Source of the DNA: Akanthomyces muscarius
Lineage: Eukaryota; Ascomycota; Sordariomycetes; Hypocreales; Cordycipitaceae
Direction of reading: 5' to 3'
Length of the DNA: 64,000 nucleotides
Assembly: GCF_028009165.1 (NCBI RefSeq)
Contig: NC_079245.1
Coordinates: 1,426,001-1,490,000 of the forward strand
The notes beneath the pieces were generated by a model. The model was given only the letters and a program-made list of their open reading frames with translations, was not told the origin of the DNA and made no database searches. A program made the position numbers and the translations under genes. Below are positions 11,142 to 21,206 of this stretch, in pieces. Numbering within the stretch: the stretch's first letter is position 1; each line of letters opens with the position of its first letter.

Positions 11142-12944
11142 TCACATCTGCTGGCCCCTGAGGTCACTGCGCCAGAGTGCGACATCAACCCCTCCTGGCA
11201 TAGTTTCGTTAAAAACGAGATCAGGATTCTCTGCTATGGTGGCTCGTCCTTTATCGTCAACGAAAGTATCCCGAGCACTGTCATATAGCATTTCTTCCGG
11301 GGTGAACGCCCTGGTTGATGGTTCGTGTACCCAAGTTTCATCGCTCAACAGTAAACGGCCAATCTGATCAGGATCGTCAATGTCCTTCGCGGCGATTGGC
11401 ACTTGAATATCAGAGGATCTCTGGGGGCCAAGAGCGGTCACTAAATCCTGAATAGATCTTTGACCGACATTCTCCATCCACCATACCCGAGTCGTGAGTT
11501 TCATGAATACAGCATAATGCGCCACAATCACCAAGGCTCTCCAGCGTCTTTCCAACGCAAGTTCGACGAATTCTTTCGGGATAAAGGTAACCCATGTTAT
11601 GATCCTTAATCTCATCATTGGACTTAGTCCATCTTTCAAGGTGTGATACAGCGCACCCAGATAGCGTAGTGTCTCGTGGTAGATCGCATGGCCTTCAGCA
11701 TTTGGACAAAGCTCCACCAGGTCTTTGAGAGATTGAGGGACATGCTCGTATCCCGCTCCGGGATTGACTGGCGGTCTGTAAAACAACTTCGAAAGACCAC
11801 TGCTGATGAGGCCGGGCACTGTGATGCGTTCTATCATGACACCGATTCCGCCCCATAACTTCATCCAATTGACGATAAAAAGGTCGTATATCGAATCTTC
11901 GTCTCTGAAGTTCCGTGACGATACAGCTGTCATAAGAAGGGACGCAATCACAAGATGTGGGAAGGACTCCGGGTCGGCCACCTCCATGTCCATTAGGAAC
12001 TGCATGGTTGCAACATGGGAGTACTCATCAGCCAATCGTGATATCAAGTCAGGATCTCCTGCGATTTCTCTCTGTTTTATATGGAGAGCAGAAATTGCCA
12101 AGACGCAATTCATGAGAGATGTCAATTCAAAGCTGTGGCGAATGGCAATCTCTCTAAGAATATTGTCAGAGTGTCGCCTGTCTTGAGGATCGACGTTGAA
12201 TGACGTGCTGGTATGTAACTTGAAATGCCGCAAAAAGTGCGACTGAGTAGCGCCGTCTGAACCTTGGGGCATAAAGAATGGGTGTGCGCGCTTTTGAGGC
12301 TCATAGGGTTGAATATTTATTCTGGTAACGAACTTGTCAAGTAAAGCGGAAAGGGCATTGTCTCGCAATCGGTATATGGCCTCGATTTGCTCCGGGCTGG
12401 AGTAATATTTCGCGGACTGCGGACTCTCCAATACTTTAGAGATACCATATTCATACTCCATTATATCTGCGAGCTGATTCAGCTTCTGCGGTTCTGTGAG
12501 TTTCTGGAATCTGGATGGCTGGTACAGGCGCTGAAGCGTTGAGAGAACCGGAGGTGAGTCCCATGACGACAGCTGCTCCTGGACTTGTGCCGAAGGCGGA
12601 TACGGTCCTGGCAGCGTCTGCAGAGGAAACGAACCCGGCTGGAACTCTCTGAGATGCGTCGATAGAAGTGCAAGCGGGTGTGGTTGTTGAGGTTGAGGCC
12701 GCGGGTGCCGCAGAAGCATATCCCGTTGAGACGGCTGCGGCGAGACCCGTAGAGGCATCGCCTGTTGATACTCGCAATTTTCTCTTCTGTTCAGACAGGC
12801 GCTGCAGCTGGGCCTGCCTTCATTGCACTTAACTTTGCGTTTTTTGCAGTTGGCGCAGCCAGTCCGTGTCTTCTTGTGTGGTTTCTTGATATGATACGGC
12901 TTACCCGTCACTTGAGACGGATCGTCGGGCGGCGTCGCTGACAT
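11142..12944 (-). CDS. Zn(II)2Cys6 (Gal4-type) transcription factor
   Basis: A 600-residue fungal regulator in one exon. The N-terminal zinc cluster has cysteines at 30, 33, 40, 47, 50 and 57 (spacing 2-6-6-2-6) within a basic segment, the form that binds DNA through two zinc ions. Next comes a Gln/Pro-rich linker (about 60-130). The large C-terminal region carries the ELTSLMNCVLAISALH element common to sterol-uptake-control-like (Upc2-type) and related fungal factors with an alpha-helical regulatory domain. The target genes cannot be told from sequence, and the resemblance to Upc2 is a general family impression. It is divergent from the AAA ATPase gene, with 1.8 kb between start codons. Confidence 0.9.
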   Translation of the reverse strand: MSATPPDDPSQVTGKPYHIKKPHKKTRTGCANCKKRKVKCNEGRPSCSACLNRRENCEYQQAMPLRVSPQPSQRDMLLRHPRPQPQQPHPLALLSTHLREFQPGSFPLQTLPGPYPPSAQVQEQLSSWDSPPVLSTLQRLYQPSRFQKLTEPQKLNQLADIMEYEYGISKVLESPQSAKYYSSPEQIEAIYRLRDNALSALLDKFVTRINIQPYEPQKRAHPFFMPQGSDGATQSHFLRHFKLHTSTSFNVDPQDRRHSDNILREIAIRHSFELTSLMNCVLAISALHIKQREIAGDPDLISRLADEYSHVATMQFLMDMEVADPESFPHLVIASLLMTAVSSRNFRDEDSIYDLFIVNWMKLWGGIGVMIERITVPGLISSGLSKLFYRPPVNPGAGYEHVPQSLKDLVELCPNAEGHAIYHETLRYLGALYHTLKDGLSPMMRLRIITWVTFIPKEFVELALERRWRALVIVAHYAVFMKLTTRVWWMENVGQRSIQDLVTALGPQRSSDIQVPIAAKDIDDPDQIGRLLLSDETWVHEPSTRAFTPEEMLYDSARDTFVDDKGRATIAENPDLVFNETMPGGVDVALWRSDLRGQQM

Positions 12945-14724
12945 TGTGCGAGCGTTGGCGTTCGGGAGGATGCTAGCTCGTGAAAGTCTGCGGGAGTGCT
13001 GATGGATTGGGTCCGTGTCAACTCGTCGTGAGGGCGATTTCGCAGCAGTCAGAGCTGATTGTTCAGAGCTTGACTCTTACGAAGTCGGCCTGGTGCTCAG
13101 CTGGAGCCGTAATATTTGGTACGATAAAGCGATGTGGCTTGGACTGAAGGCTTTTTTGGAGTTGCTTCCACGTCCGTTTCTTGAACTTGGCGTCGGGATC
13201 GAGAGCTGACGATGAGGGCTGGCCAACGTAACGTCATGACAGGTAGCTCTTGCTCTCAGTGGTCGCTGCCACTAGCCTAGCCTGGGCAAGTTCATTGGAG
13301 CGCGGCCCTTGGCCATTGGACTTCTAACCGGGGCATCCCCTACCTGTTGCCTGGTAATAAACTGCAGCGCTATAGGTAGCTTGCTCTATAAAAACAGGCC
13401 AGGGTAGTTAAGATGGAGTCTGTTCGGGCGCTCGCCTTGGGCGGCCACTCAATGTCTGTGACACTGCTGCGAAAAGTGGCATCGCCTCTAGCCAAAGACA
13501 ACCAACACGCGCCCAAGAATTTCAGGCCAAAATTCACAGTGTGTTACAGAATATCGAAATGTCAACGAATGTATATGTTTTTGGATGGAATGCTTTGCGT
13601 CGACTGCAAGGCACATTTCCAGCCCTTCACATGTGGTTCCAGGTATGCTAAGATTATGCCAGTTTCCTGTACGGGTAGCCTCCGAATTGCCAGGCCCGCA
13701 GGAAAGTGTAGAAAACGAACTCTCGTTTGCAATTCGCTGTTGAAAAGTGCACCGGCTTGGGAGTGTTTGTGGACTTCAGCCTTGACCGCGTATTTCAGCT
13801 CCAACGCGCGATATACAAATCGTAAGATCAGGCACCTACCTTGCAGCCTTGAGCATCATATCCGAGTCGTTTTCGACAAGGCTCTGGGGAGGATCTCGAG
13901 TCTGCAGAGTGTGTCTAGCTTTAGAATCGAGTCTGCGTTCTCGACTCTCGCCAAAGCTCATCCATTTTTAGCCAACTTGGACTGGCAATCGGGCTACGGC
14001 ACAAACTCCATCGACATCTTGGTAGTTGAAGGGGTAACGGAGCAATGTTTGGGCACCTAAGTTAGCCGTCGCGTAATGATATAGGTAGGATTCGAGACGC
14101 TGCTTCTCCAAGTGACTCATTGCTTTATGCAGTATGAGTACGAAGCCGGAAGAAGCCGAGGGTCGTCAAGCTGGCGATACACGGACTTTCCCAGAAGAAG
14201 AAGCTCATTCGGAGCGTTGCTGAAGCTTAGCAGGACCAGTTGTTGCTACACAGGATGTATGGACATCTGTTTGCGAGTGTCAATTCTAAATCAGTAATTC
14301 ATCTGCAAGTGTGCATTAAACTAGCTAGCGCGCCCCGGGAGCCACCGTTGAGCTAAAGGGAAAAAGTTATGCTCGGGTCAGCTTGACACGAGTTGTCAAT
14401 AAGTAAATACATGTGCTGACCGTAAAGTATCTTAATAACGCTGAAATTATACCGTGTCTGCCATGCACAAAGCCAAGTCAAGTAGAGAACGATCTACCGC
14501 GCGATCAAACAGTCGTTGAACAGTTTGGACTCGCTCACGTAATCCAAAAAAATGGTGCCAATCTAATTTATCAGATCGAGCCATGCATCTTTGACCACCG
14601 TCAAGATCAGCTAAGTGCCTCCGCTACGCGCAAGCAAGTCAATTCAGACATTCTAGTTTGAGGCTCGTGAGCGCTATTTGACTGGCCCCAACGCAGCCTG
14701 CGCTGGTGGCGGCTCACCGCTCGT
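12945..14724. other. Intergenic region between the zinc-cluster and AAA ATPase genes
   Basis: 1.8-kb divergent upstream region. A TATA-like CTATAAAAAC occurs at 13385-13394, about 20 bp before the ATG of a 215-codon open frame listed separately as doubtful. Otherwise only short open frames are present. Confidence 0.6.
13413..14060 (+). CDS. Doubtful 215-codon open frame, no recognised family
   Basis: The longest open frame in the 12.9-14.7 kb gap starts with ATG at 13413, about 20 bp after a TATA-like CTATAAAAAC. The predicted protein is Cys- and Arg-rich, with no domain, repeat, signal peptide or membrane segment that I recognise. Codon use is not biased toward C-ending triplets as in nearby expressed genes. 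It may be a chance open frame in promoter DNA. It is listed because a positioned TATA-like box precedes it. Confidence 0.15.
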   Translation: MESVRALALGGHSMSVTLLRKVASPLAKDNQHAPKNFRPKFTVCYRISKCQRMYMFLDGMLCVDCKAHFQPFTCGSRYAKIMPVSCTGSLRIARPAGKCRKRTLVCNSLLKSAPAWECLWTSALTAYFSSNARYTNRKIRHLPCSLEHHIRVVFDKALGRISSLQSVSSFRIESAFSTLAKAHPFLANLDWQSGYGTNSIDILVVEGVTEQCLGT

Positions 14725-17700
14725 ATGCACTTCCCATCGCTCAGAGGCGTCCCGACTGTTGTGCTCGCCGCTGGAGCGCAGAGAGGCCAAGCGTCGCATC
14801 GTCGATTCCATGCGTCAGCCCGCCGATGCAGTGGTTTGGGCAACGGTGGCCGGCCATCCGAGGAATCGGCGACTGAACACGACGGCGAGACCGAAGCGCA
14901 AGGCAGTGGAGAAGCCTCTGGAGGACGGTCGAGGTCAACAGTAACGAGCTCGCTGAGGAATCGGCAAACTCGACGCAAAGCAGCGTCTGCCCTCCCTCCG
15001 GTCGAATTGCCGAACAGCTTTCTCGAACAAAATGTAACAATATACAACGAAGCAAGCCAGCCCCGGCTTCCACCCGCCCTAGCTGAAGATGCCAAGCGCG
15101 AAAAGGTATCTCGACTTTTTCTTTCTCCAAACACCGACGCCAAAGCCTCGAACGAAGCTATTGAGAATTATTTCGAAACGGCCGTCGAAAAGCTGCTACT
15201 TCGAAACTGCGAACTGGCCACCGACTTTACACAACGCCAAACAGGCGAGGACAGGGTTAGGTGGGAGTCGCCAGAAACCATTGCCAAAGTCGTCAGGACA
15301 TGGGATATGATACTGGACGCTTCTTGGCATCTAATTGATGCTCTGTACCCTGCGCGCCAGGCAGAATATGTATACAAGAAGAGACCCTTTTGGTGGTGGC
15401 ACATTCACAAAGACTTTGATCACCGGAGCAATGCCTTTCGCGACCAATTTGTCTCCCTTGGCGTGTCGCTTGACCATAATCTCACTGCTGGAGAGCATCT
15501 CGACGTCCCTCTCTCCCATGCGCTTGCTGGGTTTCATGTAGATACCTTCGTGGCTCTGCAAAGTGCTGTCGCGCGAGACCTGAACGCGAAAGCTCCCTCA
15601 AATTTCGACGCCAAGACCGGCAAGCGCCCTCTGAACATATTATCGCTTTCCGGCTATGGTGGCAAGGCCATTGCGCAATCAATTGCTACTCAGATGGCGC
15701 ATGGGGGCTTCGATCTGATACACCTGGACGCCCAGGACCTATCACTTCTCGTCGGAGAGTATCTCGGCCAGCACTGGGCGTACTCCCGCGGCGCAGTGTC
15801 CATGATGGGGTTCCGTGCGGCCGAGCTCAACGGCAAACTGATCCAGGATCCCGAAATTGCCATCCGACAGGCATCGGAAGATGACGACATGGACTCGGAA
15901 TCAGTCTTGAGCGCCCGCGTTGCAGCCGCAGGAAATTTCGAGGAAGACCTTCAGAAGCTCAAGCAAGGTGGTTTCGACTGCTTCGGAAAATGGGACACAT
16001 TAAAGATTGACAAGCTTCTTGATCAAATCCTTCAATCGGCCAAGAACAAAAAATCAGCAGGCAGTCGCCCAGTGCTGCTCCATCTGCACGATGTTGTTGA
16101 GCTATCCATGACCCTGGAAGGATCATTCATACTTGCCCGCCTACGTGCTCTCGTCGATACCGCATGGCAAAATGGTACCCAAATTGCCATTTTTGGAACG
16201 TCTTCGAGTGAGACTCCCTCGGATGATTACCAGAACGCCGTTCGCGACCTGGCCTTTGGAGAATTTGTAGTCAGTCGTCACTTGCAGCTGAACCAAGGCC
16301 ACATCATCAAAGGCTCCAAGAAGACGCAAGGAGAAATGCCCGTTGACTTGCAGACTACGGATTACTTCTTTGAGAATATCCAAAATATTCGGCGGATGAT
16401 GCAGGCTCTTCAGCCAAATGGCGGCGCCAACGCGGAAGCCGTTGAGACGACATTGCTTGAATATTTACGTTCTGCCAATGCGCAGCAGTCAACATTCAGA
16501 GGAGGCATTCTCCCAATCCCCGAAGTATATCATCTGGCACAGGCATTAAACTCGAACAGCAAAGACATCGAAAACTCTGCTCGCAGCGCTTTTATGGAGC
16601 GATTCATCATGGGGCCCTTGCGGCCGCAGTTAGGCCAGAAGTACCTGGATGAAGCAGCTCATGATCATATTTCGTCGGCTGGCGAAACCCAAGGTCCGAA
16701 TGAAGACGTCAAGTCAGAGACCAGGGCCACAGCAAAGCTGAATGAATACGAGAAGCGTATACAATCCGGCCTAATCAACAAAGAAAATCTACGAACTACC
16801 TTTGGAGATATACATGTACCTGCAGAGACCGTCACCGCCCTCAAGCTTCTCACTTCGTTGGCACTAGTACGTCCGGATGCCTTCTCGTACGGTATCCTGG
16901 CAGCAGACAAGATACCGGGCTGTCTACTTTATGGTCCTCCTGGAACTGGTAAAACCATGCTCGCCAAAGCGGTCGCCAAGGAGAGCGGCGCGAACATGCT
17001 GGAGATTAGCGGTGCCACAATCAATGACAAGTGGGTTGGCGAAAGTGAAAAGCTGATCCGCGCCGTCTTTACACTTGCCAAGAAATACTCACCCTGTGTC
17101 GTCTTCATCGACGAAGCAGACTCGCTGCTGGCCAACCGCAGCATGTTTAGCAACCGGCCCTCGCATCGCGAGCACATCAACCAGTTCCTCAAAGAGTGGG
17201 ACGGCATGGAGGAAACGAATGCCTTTATCATGGTGGCAACCAACAGGCCGTTTGACCTGGATGATGCCGTCCTTCGTCGCCTCCCGCGAAAGCTCCTGGT
17301 CGATCTCCCTCTCCGAGACGACCGCGCCGCTATCCTGAAGCTGCTCCTCCGCGACGAGACGCTGGACGGCTCCGTCTCCATCGACGACTATGCCGAGCGC
17401 ACGCCGTACTACTCGGGCTCTGACCTGAAGAATGTTTGCGTCGCCGCCGCCATGGCCGCGGTGGAGGAGGAAAACGAAATGGCCATGAAGCACAACGGCC
17501 CCGAGCCGTTTGAGTACCCCGAGAAGCGCACCCTGCGCAGCGAGCACTTCGAGAACGCGATGAAGCAGATCCCGGCGAGTATCAGCGAGGACATGTTGTC
17601 GCTCAAGATGATTCGCAAGTTTGACGAGGACTACGGGAACCGCAGGCGCGCGAAGAAGAAGTCGATGGGCTTTGGCATACTGGATGAGAAGCTCGTGACT

Positions 17701-17730
17701 GACGCGCATGAGGCACGTATCCGTAGGTGA
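14725..17730 (+). CDS. Mitochondrial AAA ATPase of the Msp1/spastin-like clade
   Basis: A 1001-residue single-exon protein. Its Arg/Ser/Ala-rich N-terminus (MHFPSLRG..., basic to about residue 40) looks like a mitochondrial presequence. About 650 residues with no recognised domain follow. The C-terminal AAA module has Walker A GPPGTGKT (737-744), Walker B VVFIDEAD (D796, E797), the second region of homology with LRRLPRK, and a small helical lid. Substitution of a Glu- and Lys-rich C-terminal tail (about 930-1000) for a VPS4-type helix points to the Msp1/ATAD1-spastin branch of AAA proteins. Its substrate is unknown; membrane-protein extraction or remodelling would fit the clade. It is divergent from the zinc-cluster gene and converges on tfb1. 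Confidence 0.88.
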   Translation: MHFPSLRGVPTVVLAAGAQRGQASHRRFHASARRCSGLGNGGRPSEESATEHDGETEAQGSGEASGGRSRSTVTSSLRNRQTRRKAASALPPVELPNSFLEQNVTIYNEASQPRLPPALAEDAKREKVSRLFLSPNTDAKASNEAIENYFETAVEKLLLRNCELATDFTQRQTGEDRVRWESPETIAKVVRTWDMILDASWHLIDALYPARQAEYVYKKRPFWWWHIHKDFDHRSNAFRDQFVSLGVSLDHNLTAGEHLDVPLSHALAGFHVDTFVALQSAVARDLNAKAPSNFDAKTGKRPLNILSLSGYGGKAIAQSIATQMAHGGFDLIHLDAQDLSLLVGEYLGQHWAYSRGAVSMMGFRAAELNGKLIQDPEIAIRQASEDDDMDSESVLSARVAAAGNFEEDLQKLKQGGFDCFGKWDTLKIDKLLDQILQSAKNKKSAGSRPVLLHLHDVVELSMTLEGSFILARLRALVDTAWQNGTQIAIFGTSSSETPSDDYQNAVRDLAFGEFVVSRHLQLNQGHIIKGSKKTQGEMPVDLQTTDYFFENIQNIRRMMQALQPNGGANAEAVETTLLEYLRSANAQQSTFRGGILPIPEVYHLAQALNSNSKDIENSARSAFMERFIMGPLRPQLGQKYLDEAAHDHISSAGETQGPNEDVKSETRATAKLNEYEKRIQSGLINKENLRTTFGDIHVPAETVTALKLLTSLALVRPDAFSYGILAADKIPGCLLYGPPGTGKTMLAKAVAKESGANMLEISGATINDKWVGESEKLIRAVFTLAKKYSPCVVFIDEADSLLANRSMFSNRPSHREHINQFLKEWDGMEETNAFIMVATNRPFDLDDAVLRRLPRKLLVDLPLRDDRAAILKLLLRDETLDGSVSIDDYAERTPYYSGSDLKNVCVAAAMAAVEEENEMAMKHNGPEPFEYPEKRTLRSEHFENAMKQIPASISEDMLSLKMIRKFDEDYGNRRRAKKKSMGFGILDEKLVTDAHEARIRR

Positions 17731-18055
17731 AGAAATGAAAAATAGAAAAAGGGCACACAACAATCTGGGATGTACATAACGCTATACATGCATGGAAAAA
17801 GAGGCGAAGTCTGCCTCGCCTCTTGCATTTCTAGATTGAAGGAGTCGCGCGGCGACGCTGTTGCTTGTTACATTAGTATAGATGTGTGATATGGATTGGC
17901 TAGAAACGGCCATGTAATTGTATATGAAATGAAATGGATTGCCGCTGGTTTTTGTTTCCTAAAATACAACTAATCTACTCCCGCGTGATGCTTGATGGCA
18001 AACCAAAATTATCAATACCAAGGATTTCCCCTCTCGAAATTATAAAATTACCTGA
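17731..18055. other. Convergent 3' region between the AAA ATPase and tfb1 genes
   Basis: A 325-bp A+T-rich spacer between two facing stop codons. Runs such as AAATGAAATGG and AAAATTATAAAATTACC fit overlapping 3' UTRs. Nothing else was seen. Confidence 0.6.
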
Positions 18056-20038
18056 TCATGTCTCGGTAGATAGCTGCACGCCCTCTGCAGCTAGCGCTCG
18101 CGAGTAATCAGCCTGGGCCCTCTCGAGGGCGTCGAGTGTGGGCTGCATCATCTTGATGACGGCATCGTGGCCGCCGCCCACCATGTCCGACTTCCACCGA
18201 ATCTTCTTGCCCGTCTTCTCAAAGTGGTCACGAATCTCCTGCTTGGTCTTGCGGATGGTTTCGTCGCGCTCCTTGCCGGCGTCGTCGGCAACGACCTGGA
18301 TGCGGCTCGTCGAACGCTTCAGCGACTCGGCGAGGTACTGCAGCTCGCCGGCGCGGTCGGGATCGCCCGAGAGGAACGCGCCCCAGAATTGGTGCAGGAA
18401 CTCCACCGTGGTGGCGTGCGTCAGCGTGCACCGCTCGACAATCTGGGCGGGCAGTCCCATGGGCGTCGACGCGTCCGAGGCGTGGCCGTACTTTTGCGAG
18501 CGCTGCTGGAGAATGCCGCTCAGCACGTCCTTTTCGGCACCAATGATGGCGCGGCGCGAGCTGCTCTGGTTTTTCTTCGAGGTTTCCTCTTCTTCACTGT
18601 CGCTGCCATCGTCAAAGCTGATGGCGGCCTGCAGGTCCATGCCGGCGTTGGTGTCAATAGCCACGCCTTTGAACACGCCTTGCATTTTCAGCAAGACGGT
18701 GGCAGGATTCTGCTTCGCAAAGATTTTGACGTTGCTGGATGGCGATGAATCGTGCTTTGAAAAGAATTTGTTCTGCTCTTTGACATTCAGCATGATGCGA
18801 TGCTCCTGAGCATCGCCGCGCAGATCCCGCAGCGCCAGTTCCCTGTAGTATTCGGCCCTGTCATCATCTGGAGTATCTGACGGCGCGACATTTGCCATGA
18901 TCTTCTCACTGAGACTGTTCAGGGTCTGTACAATGGGAATATTCGCTCTAGGTCGCATTTCGACGTCCTTGGCGTTACCGCTTTTGAATCCTCCCTGATT
19001 CTCTTCGTTTGCCTCAATGTCAATGATGTGAGGAACTTGCTGCGACATAATTTTGCTTTGGACATTTTGCAAATTCTCGTTGACGTCGTATTTGTCAAAT
19101 ATGGCGTCGTTTGTGTCATTATCGGTGAAACGCTCTCCTCGTAGCTTCTTTGACAGTCGACTCAGGAAGAACCTGGACCAAAAGTCGGCTTCGGATAGCT
19201 TTGGTACGTTTTCATTGTATATGCGCTTTACGAGCGGATGCTGAGCAAATATCATCTGGACCTGCTCGACGCTGATATTCAGTTTCATCTCACCATCCAC
19301 TGTTCGCGGTTTGACTGTTGAGAGGACATTATAAGGGCCTTTCTTTTGATTTGACTCGATGGCGTGTGCTCGCAGCAAGTTTGTCCTCGTGGACCAGAAT
19401 TGTGAGTTGAATGCGGCGACTGAGATCGATTCCGGCTTGGTAGAAAGTGCATCCATGTAAGTTTCATTGAGGCCAAGGTCCTTTTTCATGAGGGACCGCT
19501 GCAGCTCAATGTCATTCTTCAGATGCTGGTCATCGAACCACCGAGTCGAGGACTGCTGTGTGTTGACGGCATTCGCAAATGTCATTGTTGCTGAGGCACT
19601 GCCGCCAGTACCAGAGGCCCCTTGTGGCGTAGAGGAACCAGCCGGGCGTGGCACATTCGGGTCTCCGCTTCGGACTTCTGACAGCAATCGAGAGAGAACA
19701 TCTTTGAAAGAAGTTGCTTCTTTTTTGGCCTCGTCGGTGTTAAAATGAAAGAGATATGTTATAGCATCACCGCCGCTGGGATTTTGCTCAAATATTTTCA
19801 GCATCACCTTGGGAGCCCCATCAGGCGTCTGCTGCAAGTCTGGAAATCTTGATCAGCAACCATATATGTGCAATATTGGGATTTGAAGTGACGTACTGGT
19901 TATCTTGGGCACGGGCAGCGACACGGTGGGAGGACCACCAGAGTTGGGTGTCCATGTCACCGTTTGAAGATCGGGGGTGATTGTCAGGATGCCGTCTTTT
20001 TTCTTGTACAGAGTGCGGCCAACTGGAGTCGTCGCCAT
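18056..20038 (-). CDS. tfb1: TFIIH core subunit Tfb1 (p62)
   Basis: Subunit of the general transcription and nucleotide-excision-repair factor TFIIH. Two exons, 19897-20038 and 18056-19839, are joined across a 57-nt intron (GTACGT...TTCCAG) to give 641 residues. The N-terminus (about 1-110) is the PH-like domain that binds activators and XPG/TFIIE. Two BSD domains follow at about 170-310, recognisable by WFDDQHLKND and by LSEADFWSRFFLSR with its conserved Phe-Trp pair. The C-terminal half is mostly predicted helical and contains an acidic stretch (DDGSDSEEEE). Length and order match fungal Tfb1. It is divergent from kgd1. Confidence 0.93.
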
Positions 20039-21206
20039 AATAGCCTCGAGTAGGCACTAGAGATGCCGGGCAGCGCCTGTGACTCAATCCGCTTCACAAC
20101 AAGCACATGCGCGCATGTGAGCTCATGCAGCTCGACTGAGGTCTCGTGAGGACCTAAGGTTTTCTATTAGGCTGCTTTACCGAATGGGGATCCTGCGCGA
20201 TGGCTGAAGAGAGTTGCAATTCCGTCGCAAAACTCGATATCTTGCACAAAAATGCGACGGGTGTTAGCGTCGAGGCAAACGATGCACGATGATGACGGAT
20301 AGGCAGGTATTGAAACAAGTGTTGGCCTTTGGTGAGGGCGAATGATATGTGCAGATTAGGTGGGACTTGGGCGTGTGGCGCCAACTGCGGCGAGGCCAAG
20401 TCACCAGCCTCAAGTGGGTTATGGGTGGCTTGGCTCAGCGGAAAATTGTTTGTCTGTGCTGTGGCAGCTTTTTTTTATTTTACGTACAGCGCACAGGGGC
20501 TGGAACGAATCGGCGGCCCAGGCTTGCTACGGATGGGTTAGGGGGAAAGGCCGGAATGAAACGAGGCGAGTATGAATTCTGGCACTGTATGAAACGCTGA
20601 ATATGACGCGTAGATTACAGTAGCAATTGCTACCTAGCAGTGCACACTGCCTAGCGGAAACCTCAGGAGCGAGTGGTTCCAGCTACCTGAACTTATTAGT
20701 CGGCGACTGTGTTGCCCTGAGAGCTGCACGCTGCGGCCAAGAAGTCGGCTACTGGAGGATGCTGTGGCAGGACGACCAGGGCGACCACAGGGCGACCAGG
20801 GCGTGCCGGCGCGTCCGAGAATGCTGCTGTGTTGGCGGCCCCAGTGTGGCAGGCAGCCCGCCCGCCCCCGAAAAGTGCCACAGCGCCACCGAAAAAGTCC
20901 AGGCGACGCACCAAATGGGCAAGGTGACTCCCGTGCACCGTCATGCTTTTCGTGGAGCCCCAAATCCACCTATTGAAACCTCCAGCTTGGCCGTTATTAG
21001 AGCCTCTCTTTTGCTTCGTTCTTCATCCCTGTGCTCCCTAGCTCTCCTGTCTTCAAAGACTTACTCCGCCATTCTTTTCCTGATCCTACGATCGCGAGAT
21101 TGGGATGCGTCTCGTCGGCCGTCTTTGATACTTCTTCCTCCCTCGTCTATTGTTCAATCCTAGAAAAAAAAGTCTCCTGAAGCTTCGCGAGGCTTTTCAC
21201 CCAGCC
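20039..21206. other. Divergent promoter region between tfb1 and kgd1
   Basis: 1.2 kb between two start codons. A short imperfect tandem repeat of GGGCGACCA-like units lies at 20771-20803. C/T-rich sequence at 21000-21165 directly precedes kgd1 and is consistent with a pyrimidine-rich fungal core promoter and leader. No open frame shows recognisable content. Confidence 0.65.
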
